From: Flexilinea sp.
GTDB lineage: Bacteria > Chloroflexota > Anaerolineae > Anaerolineales > Anaerolineaceae
NCBI GenBank assembly: GCA_026645735.1
Contig: JAPKMT010000001.1
Span: forward strand, 124,001 to 188,000
Direction: 5' to 3'
Length of the DNA stretch: 64,000 bases
Part shown: positions 10,005 to 19,954 of the stretch, one piece after another
Position numbering within the stretch: the stretch's first letter is position 1
Layout: every line of letters begins with the position of its first letter
The notes under the pieces: model-generated
What the model was told of the DNA's origin: nothing
What the model saw: only the letters and a program-made list of their open reading frames with translations
Database searches by the model: none
Program-made: the position numbers and the translations under genes

Positions 10005-11660
10005 ATGCCATATTCAGCTGTGAATTTGCATCGAGTCAAAACGGTTCCGCTTCCTGCGCGTCAAAATCGTGTTGGAACAGAAAACCTTGTTTTCCCGACT
10101 TCACCGGTTGATGCTTTTGATACACCTGATTTTCGGGAAATTGTTGAACGTATCTTAGCTGCCAGAAAGGCCGGAAAACCGGTTCTCTGGATGCAGGGAG
10201 CCCATGTCATTAAATGCGGACTTGCTCCTGTTGTAATCGATTTATTGAAGAAGGGTTTTATTCAGCATATCGCCAGCAACGGCGCAGCGACAATTCATGA
10301 TTTCGAAATCGCTCTGCTCGGTCACACCAGTGAAGATGTTGCGCAATCTTTGAAAGATGGGACCTTTGGAATGGCTGAGGAAACTGGCGCAATGATGAAC
10401 CGTGCGATCCAGTATGGCACGAAAAACGGAATGGGCATCGGGGAATCATTAGGAGAAATGATCGCTACGGAAGCATGTTTTACGGCACATCGCGACGTCA
10501 GTCTCTTATATAACGCCTGGAAATTGGGTATTCCCTATACGGTTCATGTTGCAATAGGGACCGATATTATTCATCAGCATCCCGCAGCGGACTTCGCGGC
10601 CATCGGTTGGGGTACCGGTCAGGATTTTAAAATTTTCTGTCAATCCGTTGGCTCTCTTGAGGGCGGTGTATTCCTCAATTTTGGATCGTCTGTCATCGGA
10701 CCTGAGGTTTTCCTGAAGGCGGTTTCGATTGCCAGAAATCTTGGCAATCCACTGAAAGTGTTTACAACTGCCAATTTTGATCTGATTGATCTTGGAGACT
10801 ACCGGGTACCGCTTGATGAGGATAAAGTCCAATACTATTACCGTCCCCGTAAGAATATCGTCAACCGTCCGGTCATGCTGGGAGGAAAAGGATTTCATGT
10901 CTGTGGAAATCATCGCCTGACGATCCCAAATTTGCATAGACAACTGACATCTGAGGGAGAAACTTTCCCAGTCGAATCACAAAAAATTCATTTTACTCCG
11001 TCCGATAGCCTTTGCGCGGATGTGAAACAACTCCTTGAACAGGCAGTCCAGATGCATCCCGCCCTTGAATCCAGTAAAGATTCGATTGCGCGCGCATATC
11101 AATTAATTCGGCACAGTTATACAACAGGCGGAATCCTGTTCCTTGCCGGCAACGGCGGCAGCATGGCCGATGCGCTGCACATCAGTGGAGAATTAGGAAA
11201 AGCTTTTATGATTCATCGCCGCATGCCGGATGTGCTGCGAGAACGGTTATCTGTTTATGAAAATGGCGATGTGCTGGCGAAAAACCTGGAGCCTGCATTT
11301 CGAGCTTATGTACTCGGATTGAATCCGGTGCTGCGTTCTGCAATTGATAACGATTATCCGGATGCTGATCTCAGTATTGCACAGGAATTGTATGCCATGA
11401 GCAGACCGGGTGATGTGTTGTTATCAATCAGTACCAGCGGAAACGCTAAGAATCTGCATCATGCTGCCAATCTGGCAAAATCAATGGGAGTTTCTGTCAT
11501 CGGTCTGAGCGGAGCCAAAGGCGGGATGATGCGCCATGATGCCGATGTTTTCATATCAGTGGAAGCAAATCGAACGGATGAGATACAGAATCTGCATATC
11601 ATCGTTTACCACACACTGTGCAGTATGATCGAACAGGATTTTTATGGAGGAAATGCATAA
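10005..11660 (+). CDS. Fusion: deoxyhypusine-synthase-like domain plus GmhA-like SIS domain
   Basis: N-term MQGAHVIKCGLAPVVIDLLKKGFIQHIASNGAATIHDFEIALLGHTSEDV; C-term LFLAGNGGSMADALHISGELGK and SISTSGNAKN (SIS). Confidence 0.85.
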   Translation: MPYSAVNLHRVKTVPLPARQNRVGTENLVFPTSPVDAFDTPDFREIVERILAARKAGKPVLWMQGAHVIKCGLAPVVIDLLKKGFIQHIASNGAATIHDFEIALLGHTSEDVAQSLKDGTFGMAEETGAMMNRAIQYGTKNGMGIGESLGEMIATEACFTAHRDVSLLYNAWKLGIPYTVHVAIGTDIIHQHPAADFAAIGWGTGQDFKIFCQSVGSLEGGVFLNFGSSVIGPEVFLKAVSIARNLGNPLKVFTTANFDLIDLGDYRVPLDEDKVQYYYRPRKNIVNRPVMLGGKGFHVCGNHRLTIPNLHRQLTSEGETFPVESQKIHFTPSDSLCADVKQLLEQAVQMHPALESSKDSIARAYQLIRHSYTTGGILFLAGNGGSMADALHISGELGKAFMIHRRMPDVLRERLSVYENGDVLAKNLEPAFRAYVLGLNPVLRSAIDNDYPDADLSIAQELYAMSRPGDVLLSISTSGNAKNLHHAANLAKSMGVSVIGLSGAKGGMMRHDADVFISVEANRTDEIQNLHIIVYHTLCSMIEQDFYGGNA

Positions 11661-12229
11661 TGGATCATCGAGAACAATTAATCAGTACCTATTTGCTCGA
11701 ATTAAAAAAATCACTGGATCAGTTGCCTGTTGGTCAGATACTTCAGGCCGTGGATGTGATTCAAAAAGCCAGACTGAAAAAAAAGACGATTTTTACGATG
11801 GGAAACGGAGGAAGCTCTGCCACCGCCAGTCACATGGGATGTGATTTTTCAAAAAATACCCGCAGTCCGGAACTGCCTGCCATTCGCATGATTTGTTTGA
11901 GCGATAGTACACCCACTATCACAGCATTTGGGAATGACGAAGGATACGAAACTATCTTTTCAGAACCATTAAAAGCTCTGGCCAATGCAGGAGATGTGCT
12001 GATCGCCATTAGCGGAAGTGGAAATTCTCCGAATATCCTTCGCGGTTTGGAAACTGCAAAAAGTCTGGGAATGACGACAATCGGACTTTCCGGGTTCAAA
12101 GGCGGAAGGATGATTCATATGGTTGATATTCCGATTAATATCGATACTGACAGCATTGAACGTGTCGAAGACATTCATATGATTTGTGATCATGTGATGA
12201 CCATGGTTATGCGCGAATCGTTTCAATGA
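11660..12229 (+). CDS. SIS-domain phosphosugar isomerase (GmhA-like)
   Basis: FTMGNGGSSATASHMGCDFSK, ISGSGNSPNILRG; TAATG overlap with the upstream gene, so start is set at 11660. Confidence 0.85.
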   Translation: MDHREQLISTYLLELKKSLDQLPVGQILQAVDVIQKARLKKKTIFTMGNGGSSATASHMGCDFSKNTRSPELPAIRMICLSDSTPTITAFGNDEGYETIFSEPLKALANAGDVLIAISGSGNSPNILRGLETAKSLGMTTIGLSGFKGGRMIHMVDIPINIDTDSIERVEDIHMICDHVMTMVMRESFQ

Positions 12230-12352
12230 AAGCGATTTGCATGAAGAAAGGGATTATTTGTTGTTGTATTGTTTTTGCGCTTTGCGCAAAAACAATACAA
12301 CAACAATTTTTCTCTTATTTCTAAAAAGGTTTTACCAAATTTCGAATTACTG
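12230..12352 (-). repeat. Palindromic MITE-like element, copy C
   Basis: Perfect 23-bp hairpin TTGTTGTTGTATTGTTTTTGCGC-TTT-GCGCAAAAACAATACAACAACAA (12258-12306); right end CCAAATTTCGAATTACTG. Confidence 0.85.
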
Positions 12353-12382
12353 CTTCAATGAAGGGATAAACCTGAAAGAATA

Positions 12383-13369
12383 ATGACTCAGATGAATCAA
12401 AATGATGCATACGTTTTAGTATTGGATTTTGGCGGGACAAAACTTGCAACGGCTGTTGCGCGAATCGCTGATGGAGAATTGTTTGGATACCAGAAAGTTG
12501 CCACACCGGCTTCAATGGGTGCTGAGGCTTGTCTGTCATTGATTCTGAGTACTGCAGAATCCAGTTTGGAAAAATCATCTGTTCCCTCTGACATGATCCG
12601 GGGAGCTGGCATCAGTTTTGGAGGTCCGGTTTCTGCGGACGGCAGCAAAGTCGTTTTATCGATGCATGTCCGGGGCTGGGAGAACTATCCTCTCCCTGCA
12701 TTGGTCAGCGAACATTTTCATTTGCCTGTTCGCATGGGTAATGATGGGAATGTCGCCGCTTTGGGTGAATGGTTTTATGGCAGCAAAGCGATCCCAGACC
12801 ACTTTATGTACATTCAAATCAGTACCGGCATTGGTGGTGGATTTATCCTGAATCGAAAACCGTATACGGGACAGGGTTTGGGGGCTGAAGTAGGACATGT
12901 GAAAGTGCGTTTCGAAGATGCAGCGGCATATCCCTGCGCCTGCGGCAGTTATGGCTGCATTGAAGCGGTTTCTTCCGGATGGGCGCTTGCACGGGATGCA
13001 AAACGTTTATTCGAGACTGGCAGCAAAGAGAACATTTTCTATCGAACGGTAAAAGAAACTGGAGAATGCAGCGCCAGGACATTAGTAGTGGCGGCCCGCG
13101 ATGGAGATCCGGAAGCACTTTCCATTGTCCGTTCCGCTTTTTCAAGCTTTGCCCTGTCGTTGTCTGATGTGATCACCTTGCTGGATATGGAGGAAATTGC
13201 CATTGGTGGAGGTGTTGCTGTCAATTCCTGGGACTTGCTGGAACCGATCCTCAAGGAAAAAATACCGAATTTTCTGCAAACCAATCTGAGGGGCAGAACA
13301 AAAATCCGATTATCGCAGCTAAAGGGTACCGAGACGCTGCTGGGAGCAGCAAAATTGCTGGATATTTAA
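12383..13369 (+). CDS. ROK family sugar kinase
   Basis: VLDFGGTKLATAVA; CACGSYGCIEAVSSG Zn-binding ROK motif. Confidence 0.9.
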   Translation: MTQMNQNDAYVLVLDFGGTKLATAVARIADGELFGYQKVATPASMGAEACLSLILSTAESSLEKSSVPSDMIRGAGISFGGPVSADGSKVVLSMHVRGWENYPLPALVSEHFHLPVRMGNDGNVAALGEWFYGSKAIPDHFMYIQISTGIGGGFILNRKPYTGQGLGAEVGHVKVRFEDAAAYPCACGSYGCIEAVSSGWALARDAKRLFETGSKENIFYRTVKETGECSARTLVVAARDGDPEALSIVRSAFSSFALSLSDVITLLDMEEIAIGGGVAVNSWDLLEPILKEKIPNFLQTNLRGRTKIRLSQLKGTETLLGAAKLLDI

Positions 13370-13479
13370 ATGAGGACCGGATTACCCGATGAAATCAACC
13401 AGCAGTAATTCTAAATTTGAAAAATCATTTTGAAAAAAAGAAAAATAAAATGATCAACCAGCATACATGCCTGGCTGCA

Positions 13480-14487
13480 TCAATCGGATAATGCGATCTT
13501 CTTCGCCGCAGCGATAATTTCATCGCGGCTGGCTGTTCCTGTTGTCCCAAGCTGACGGATCGTTATCGATGCAGTGATATTTCCGATGAGCGCTGCTTCT
13601 TCATAGGAAGCGCCTGCGCAAAGGGAGCTGAGAATTCCGGATGTGGCACTGTCTCCGGCGCCGCAGATATCGATCGGTCCTTCCACCCGGATTCCAGGAA
13701 CCTGTTTTCCTGTTTGGTTGTGATAGACATAGATCCCTTCACTACCGAGTGTGATGAAACATCCTCTGGGATTGACCTGAAAGAGCTTTTGGGCAGCTTC
13801 CTCAACGGTTTTTGTATCCGTATTTTTTAACGCTTCGGATTGATTGCACTTGATGATCAAATGATGAAATTTCCCGGTGCGATGACGGGAATCCACTAAA
13901 ATCGGCTTCTGCGGGAATTGCCGTCCGAGCTCACAGATTGTTTCACGAATCCGATCGGTTACAACGCCGCAGTTTTCTTCCTCAACCTGGTCCAGCACAA
14001 CAATGCCATCCACGGCATCAAATGATTTCTGCAGATTCTCCATAATGGAGTCTTCGACGTTTTTCGGCAGATGGGAACGGTTTTTTATATCCAGACGTTC
14101 CAACTCGTGGACGGGTTCATTTTTGCCGGATAACATCGGCTTCGTATAGGTCGGAGTCATCATGGCATCTGACTCCACCATGTATCGGGTATCCGCCTGA
14201 CGAGCCTTTAATACCTGCATCAGATCAAAGCCGCGTCCATCCTGGCCGATCGCACCGAGCGTAATCACCTGGATGTCCAACGCGCGCAGGTTGTTGACCA
14301 CCGTACCGGCAGCACCCGGGCTGTTGCGGATTTCGGTTACCTGGTAACACTCCAATTGCGTTTCCAGTGATATTTCGGATATATCCCGGTTCAGCATCAG
14401 ATACTGATCCAAAAAATAATCACCCAGGACAAGAATCCGGATCGTCGGGAAATGGCTTAGAATTTCTTCCAAACGCTTCGTATTCAT
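13480..14487 (-). CDS. PfkB-family kinase (HldE/RfaE kinase-domain-like)
   Basis: ILVLGDYFLDQYL; DICGAGDSATSGILSSL. Confidence 0.88.
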   Translation of the reverse strand: MNTKRLEEILSHFPTIRILVLGDYFLDQYLMLNRDISEISLETQLECYQVTEIRNSPGAAGTVVNNLRALDIQVITLGAIGQDGRGFDLMQVLKARQADTRYMVESDAMMTPTYTKPMLSGKNEPVHELERLDIKNRSHLPKNVEDSIMENLQKSFDAVDGIVVLDQVEEENCGVVTDRIRETICELGRQFPQKPILVDSRHRTGKFHHLIIKCNQSEALKNTDTKTVEEAAQKLFQVNPRGCFITLGSEGIYVYHNQTGKQVPGIRVEGPIDICGAGDSATSGILSSLCAGASYEEAALIGNITASITIRQLGTTGTASRDEIIAAAKKIALSD

Positions 14488-15479
14488 GCCTTAGTTTCTC
14501 CTGCAGTTTTCAGAATAGTGTGATATAAAACCGGAAAAGTGACTGCATGATCGCCGCGGACGTAATAACTGACGCCGCCATCTGCAACGGTTCGGACCAA
14601 TATCGTTTTATAAGGGCGGAAATAATAGGCTGCCTGATTCTTTGGAATTTCCTGATGCCAGTCTTCACCCAAATCCTGCAGATCGAATACGGCAGTTGTA
14701 AAATGCCGGATTTCTCTTCCTTCCTGATATGCCGCATTTCTGCTCATTGCCAGCGCTTTCAGATATACTTCAGGTCCCATAATGGCGGTCCCGTAACTGA
14801 GATAAACACCATTCTCCAGATGATCAATCGTATTGGCAAAAACCAGAAAATCCTGGTAGGTAGCTTTTCCTAATCTTTGCGGATCACAGTTTGGATGTTC
14901 ATGAATGATATCACTGCCGATACTGACGTGAACAGTGACCGGGATCTGCATTTCATAAGCCTGAGCCAGAAGGCTGGTTGATCGGAACGGGTACTCGCGT
15001 TCAACAATCGCCTTTCCAACAGCTTCTCCCAGTCCGAGTCCCTGATCTGCACCTTCGTTGATAAGGTCATTTAATTCGCCGGACTCTTTCCATAAACCGA
15101 ATTGCCCTTCGTGAATATAGCGGGCAACGCTTTCTGTGGTTGCGCCGATGCGGGCTAATTCATAATCGTGGATACAACCTGCGCCATTCAGTCCGATATG
15201 AGTGATGAAACCGTGTTTCATCAGATCAATGATCAGGGGATTCATCCCTTTTCTGAGCAGATGTGCCCCCATCATCAGGATGATCGGGGCATTTTGTTTT
15301 TTAGCATTGATAATTGCAGCACTGATTTTTTCAATGGACGGATCAGCAAAATCAGGAACGGGATCATCCATCGAGACCAGCATCTGTGGTAAATGGAGAT
15401 CATGAATCCGTTCGGAAATCGGTTTGATCAAAAGACGTGAACGATCAAAAATTTTGTATGGCATAGGGTTTTCCTTCAA
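14484..15479 (-). CDS. Deoxyhypusine-synthase-like protein (stand-alone)
   Basis: MMGAHLLRKGMNPLIIDLMKHGFITHIGLNGAGCIHDYELARIGATTESV; VHVSIGSDIIHEHP; paralogous to the N-terminus of 10005-11660. Confidence 0.8.
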   Translation of the reverse strand: MKENPMPYKIFDRSRLLIKPISERIHDLHLPQMLVSMDDPVPDFADPSIEKISAAIINAKKQNAPIILMMGAHLLRKGMNPLIIDLMKHGFITHIGLNGAGCIHDYELARIGATTESVARYIHEGQFGLWKESGELNDLINEGADQGLGLGEAVGKAIVEREYPFRSTSLLAQAYEMQIPVTVHVSIGSDIIHEHPNCDPQRLGKATYQDFLVFANTIDHLENGVYLSYGTAIMGPEVYLKALAMSRNAAYQEGREIRHFTTAVFDLQDLGEDWHQEIPKNQAAYYFRPYKTILVRTVADGGVSYYVRGDHAVTFPVLYHTILKTAGETKA

Positions 15480-15592
15480 ATGAGAAGTTTATGCAAAACT
15501 GAAAGATAACAATCCCGGGCGCTTGTTGGGAGAAAATTTATTAAATACTTCTCATCTTCAGCCGCTTAGACAGTACCTTTTCAATAAGAAAC

Positions 15593-16420
15593 TCACTTCG
15601 CAGGGAACAGGATCTGCAGCAGCGATTCAGTGACCCGAAAATCAGGGATGATCAGATCTGCTCCAGCCTGAATTAATCGGCTGCGTTTCCATTCATCAAT
15701 TCCCTCGCGATCGGCCTCATTGGTCGCAACGCCTATTGCAATGCCGTTGACTGATTTGGTATCTTCAATCTCTACAAAACCGTCCCCAAATGCGACAAAT
15801 TCAGGCCCGCTGAGGTGGTTTTCTGTGATGATCCGCTGGATCACCATCTTCTTTGAAAAGTTAACGTAATCGTCCTGGGCACCATAGATGCCGGTAAAAT
15901 AGGGCGTCAGATGCAGTAATTCAGCTTCATCCAGCACATATTTTTCATCTGTGCCGGAAGCGAGATAACATTTAACGCCATGTGACTGAAGCCCTTCCAG
16001 AATCGAAATGGCACCTGGAACCAGAAAATCCTCCGGATGGATGTGCTGACTGCGCAGTCCATCCAAACGATATTGGATTCGTTTTAGAAGTCTTTCGTGG
16101 TATTCATCTTTATAGGTGAGCGGATCTTCGGCGTTTCCTCTCCGCTTCTTCACTTCCTCAGCCAATTGTATCATCTGGAAAATAGTCTGTTTTCCGGTTA
16201 ACCGTGTAACAAAATCGCGCACAATTGCTGTAATTGTTTCTTTATCTTCATGGTCAGGTGTCTGCATCAGAATTTCGATCATCATCGGGATCATAATCGC
16301 CTGCCAGCCTTCCCGAATCAGAGACAAGGTCCCGTCAAAGTCAAATAACGCATATCGCACGGCTTCTCGTTCTGGAAGCTGATGAATTATTTCAATTCTG
16401 CTTTCTTCAATGATTTTCAT
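15593..16420 (-). CDS. HAD family hydrolase
   Basis: ALFDFDGTLSLI motif; YLASGTDEKYVLDEAE; FGDGFVEIE. Confidence 0.88.
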   Translation of the reverse strand: MKIIEESRIEIIHQLPEREAVRYALFDFDGTLSLIREGWQAIMIPMMIEILMQTPDHEDKETITAIVRDFVTRLTGKQTIFQMIQLAEEVKKRRGNAEDPLTYKDEYHERLLKRIQYRLDGLRSQHIHPEDFLVPGAISILEGLQSHGVKCYLASGTDEKYVLDEAELLHLTPYFTGIYGAQDDYVNFSKKMVIQRIITENHLSGPEFVAFGDGFVEIEDTKSVNGIAIGVATNEADREGIDEWKRSRLIQAGADLIIPDFRVTESLLQILFPAK

Positions 16421-16484
16421 TTTCGATTACCTTTTCATCATTTTCTAAGAAATATTGTACCTTATGGACAAGATAAATGATTTC

Positions 16485-16588
16485 CAGCAATTCGAAATGT
16501 GTGGAAGAGGTTGCATGGTTGTATTGTTTTCTGATAAGCCCAAAAACAATACAACAACGAATAATTCTCCCCTAATTTCGAATCACTG
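16485..16588. repeat. Palindromic MITE-like element, copy D (short type, loop altered)
   Basis: CAGCAATTCGAAATGTG...CTAATTTCGAATCACTG; 13-bp arms GTTGTATTGTTTT/AAAACAATACAAC. Confidence 0.75.
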
Positions 16589-16687
16589 ACATGCCATTGA
16601 TCCTCTGCCATGGAAAAGGTAAAATGATAGATGCAATAAACAATAAAAGGATATATTTTCCCGGGAAAAAGAAGAAGAGGATCAATA

Positions 16688-17671
16688 ATGAATAAACAGA
16701 ATCGTGAAAAGTATATTGGACATGAATCGCAGCTCTATGGCGTTGAAGAACATCGCCTGATGGGAGGCAAAGGGGATGGTATTCGTTTGTTCCAGGTAAA
16801 AAATGGTTTAGGCCTTGAGTTTACGGTATCTGCGGATCGCTGTGCGGATATTTCCCGGCTTTCTTTTCAGGGTATGAATTACGGATTTTTTGCTGTCAAT
16901 GGATATAGCGCACCGGCTTATTATGATGACAAGGGAAATGGCTGGTTGAAGTCCTGTAATCTGGGATTCATGGTTACATGCGGGTTAACGAACGTCGGTA
17001 TCCCTTCTGAAGATGCCGAAGAATCTCTCGGGCTGCATGGCAAAGCCGGGCATACACCGGCTGAAAATATTTACTGGGACATGGATCAGGAAAAAATCCA
17101 GATTCATGCATTCATCCGCCATGCAGGCATATTTGCGGAAAAATTGCTGCAAAAACGAATTATTGAATGTTCTTTGACAGAAAATAAAATCTCGATCATT
17201 GATCGAATTCGTAATGTCGGTGATCGGACAACTCCGCTCATGATCCTGTACCATATGAATATGGGCTATCCGCTGTTGGATGAGGACAGCATTCTGGATA
17301 TCCGGTCGGACGAAGTGATTCCCAGAAATGAACATGCCCGTAAAGGATTTGCTGAATGGAATCAGGTAATTCCCCCGCAGGCTGGATATGAAGAAATGTG
17401 TTATTACCATCACTTCAAAAATGAAGGACTGGCGAGAATTTTTCAGCCAAAATATCAAAAAGGATTGGCCATTCATTTTGATCCAAAAAGTCTGGACGAA
17501 TTCGTTCAATGGAAAATGATGGGTGTCAAAGATTATGTCATGGGACTGGAACCTGGCAATTGCGAAGCAGACGGCCGTGACAAGATGCGTGCTGAGGGTA
17601 AACTGAAATTTATTCAACCTGAGGAAGAAAAAAGTTTCCGCATCGATTTGGAGATGATAGATCATTTGTAA
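16688..17671 (+). CDS. DUF4432-type aldose-epimerase-fold protein
   Basis: LEFTVSADRCADISRLSFQGMNYGFF; LYHMNMGYPLLDED; GLEPGNCEADGRD. Confidence 0.75.
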   Translation: MNKQNREKYIGHESQLYGVEEHRLMGGKGDGIRLFQVKNGLGLEFTVSADRCADISRLSFQGMNYGFFAVNGYSAPAYYDDKGNGWLKSCNLGFMVTCGLTNVGIPSEDAEESLGLHGKAGHTPAENIYWDMDQEKIQIHAFIRHAGIFAEKLLQKRIIECSLTENKISIIDRIRNVGDRTTPLMILYHMNMGYPLLDEDSILDIRSDEVIPRNEHARKGFAEWNQVIPPQAGYEEMCYYHHFKNEGLARIFQPKYQKGLAIHFDPKSLDEFVQWKMMGVKDYVMGLEPGNCEADGRDKMRAEGKLKFIQPEEEKSFRIDLEMIDHL

Positions 17672-17737
17672 AAAGGAAAATCGTCATTCATGATGATTTT
17701 GGTATCAAATATACGAAACAAAATTGAGAGGATATGC

Positions 17738-18499
17738 ATGTCAAATTTTGAGGTATGGCGAGCTGCTGATCCTGTGTCTGCAGGAAAAATCGGCGCTGAA
17801 ATTATTTCGAAAACAATTATAAACAAACCGGATTGTCTGCTTGGATTGGCTACCGGATCAACACCGGTTCCGGTTTATAAAGAATTGGTGCTGCAACACA
17901 AAAAAGAAGCCCTCGACTTTTCAAAAGTCCGGACAGTCAATTTGGATGAATATGTTGGACTTCCCGCGGATCATCCTCAAAGCTATCATCATTTTATGAT
18001 GGATAATCTTTTCCGCCACATCAACATCAATCTGCAGAACACCCGAATTCCGGATGGCATGGCGACCGATTTATCTGCACATTGCGACCAATACGAACAG
18101 CAGATTAAGAAATGGAACGGAATTGATCTGCAGCTTTTAGGAATTGGCCTCAATGGCCATATCGGTTTTAATGAACCGGCATCTGTTTTTACTCGCAGAA
18201 CCCATTTGACCAACCTGACTGAAAGTACGCGCAAAGCCAACCAGCGCTTTTTTACTTCGATTGATGAAGTTCCACGGCAGGCAATTACAATGGGCATCGG
18301 GACGATTATGGCGGCAAGTCAGATTCTGCTCGTTTGTACCGGTGTCAAGAAAGCGGATATTTTGGAACGCACGTTTTTTGGGCCAATCGATCCAATGGTA
18401 CCGGCATCAGTCCTGCAGTTTCATCAGCATGTGACGGTGGTTGCTGATGATGCGGCAGTAAAAACCATCCTGCAAAAACACCCCGAATTTACCGACTGA
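17738..18499 (+). CDS. nagB: Glucosamine-6-phosphate deaminase
   Basis: LGLATGSTPVPVYKEL, NLDEYVGL, GIGLNGHIGFNEP; RBS GAGAGG upstream of ATG 17738. Confidence 0.9.
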   Translation: MSNFEVWRAADPVSAGKIGAEIISKTIINKPDCLLGLATGSTPVPVYKELVLQHKKEALDFSKVRTVNLDEYVGLPADHPQSYHHFMMDNLFRHININLQNTRIPDGMATDLSAHCDQYEQQIKKWNGIDLQLLGIGLNGHIGFNEPASVFTRRTHLTNLTESTRKANQRFFTSIDEVPRQAITMGIGTIMAASQILLVCTGVKKADILERTFFGPIDPMVPASVLQFHQHVTVVADDAAVKTILQKHPEFTD

Positions 18500-18662
18500 C
18501 CGTGGATTTCCGAACTGATTTACAAACCCATTTTAACGTTCTGTTCTGATCCGTCCATCGAATAAAGAGAAAACACAAATCCTTCCTGCTTTTTGGATCG
18601 CTGTATTTGGATGGAGTGTTTACGAAGAAGTTTTTTTATAAACAGAAGAGAGTGTATTAAAA

Positions 18663-19271
18663 ATGCTGACTGTTGACAAAATTCGAAGCGTCGACAAAGA
18701 TAAGCTGGATGAAATCAGCAGCGGACTTGAATCGAATGATCTCAGCCTGTTGGTGTCCTGCTTAAATGAAAAGGATGATAAAATCCGCTATCCGGCACTG
18801 CTCCTGCTCCAGCATCGATCAGTAGACCGCGATGATGTATTCTCCTATTGGGATCATTTCACGAAAAAACTGCCGGATGCGAATTCTTTTCAGCGAAGTA
18901 TCGGGTTGATGATGATCGCTGTGAATGCACGCTGGGATCATGGCGACCGTATGGAAAATATGCTCGATGATTATCTCTATTGCCTGCATGATGAGAAACC
19001 GATTACTGTACGGCAATGTATTCAGGGACTCCTGCAGATTGTGCCCTTTCATCAAAAACTACGTCTGCAAATCGCAGACCGGTTGATGGAATTGGATCTT
19101 AAGGGAATCCGGGAGAACATGCGAAAGTCGGTTCTAACGGATATTCTAAATGTCCTGATTCTAATCCGTCAGGATGGAACAACCAATTCAATCGAACAAT
19201 ACATCGCTGAGGCATTGACCGGTGGTATTTTGGATCGTAAAACTGTTCAGCAGTTTCAGCATCAGCTTTAA
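18663..19271 (+). CDS. Hypothetical helical (HEAT-like) protein
   Basis: ORF with coding character; no recognised family. Confidence 0.55.
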   Translation: MLTVDKIRSVDKDKLDEISSGLESNDLSLLVSCLNEKDDKIRYPALLLLQHRSVDRDDVFSYWDHFTKKLPDANSFQRSIGLMMIAVNARWDHGDRMENMLDDYLYCLHDEKPITVRQCIQGLLQIVPFHQKLRLQIADRLMELDLKGIRENMRKSVLTDILNVLILIRQDGTTNSIEQYIAEALTGGILDRKTVQQFQHQL

Positions 19272-19392
19272 ATCATGATTCCGGTGTGCAAAGAATTTTA
19301 ATGATTCCATGACAGAATACTTTTTGGGAAAAAAACGTATATAGCTTTACAGGTTATTCATTCGCATTTTATATTTATAATATGGAGCAGCA

Positions 19393-19929
19393 ATGATGAA
19401 AACAGTAGTTATCTATCAGTCCAAGACAGGTTATACAAAAAAATATGCACAGTGGATCGCGGATGCACTGCAGGCAGATTTGACAGAAAATTCAAAGATT
19501 AAAGATCGTGAAATCACATCTTACGATGCGATTGTTTATGGCGGCAGCCTTTTTGCCACCGGTATCCTTGGTTTGAAGCGCATTAAGAAGCTGTTGCCGT
19601 CATTGACCGGCAAAAAGTTTGCCATTTTCGGTGTAGGACTTACGCCCACCCGTGAGGATGCGATCAATGGTGTCAAACAGCACAATCTGAAGGAAGACGA
19701 ATTGAAAATTGTCCATTTCTTTTATTTCCGCGGCGGTTTTAACCTGAAAAAATTGCCTCTGATCGATCAACTGATGATGAAGATGATGAAAGCATCGATT
19801 GAGAAAAAAAAGAAATCCGGTAAACTGCTCACAGAGGATGAAAATGGTATGCTGGAAGCATTTGATGTTGTATCCGATTTTACAGATCGCAGCGCGATTG
19901 AACCACTGCTCTCCTTTATTCGATCCTGA
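19393..19929 (+). CDS. Flavodoxin-domain protein (protoporphyrinogen-oxidase HemG-like)
   Basis: VVIYQSKTGYTKKYAQWIADAL; YGGSLFATGILG. Confidence 0.85.
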   Translation: MMKTVVIYQSKTGYTKKYAQWIADALQADLTENSKIKDREITSYDAIVYGGSLFATGILGLKRIKKLLPSLTGKKFAIFGVGLTPTREDAINGVKQHNLKEDELKIVHFFYFRGGFNLKKLPLIDQLMMKMMKASIEKKKKSGKLLTEDENGMLEAFDVVSDFTDRSAIEPLLSFIRS

Positions 19930-19954
19930 TTCAGAAAACTTTCGGAGTTTACCA

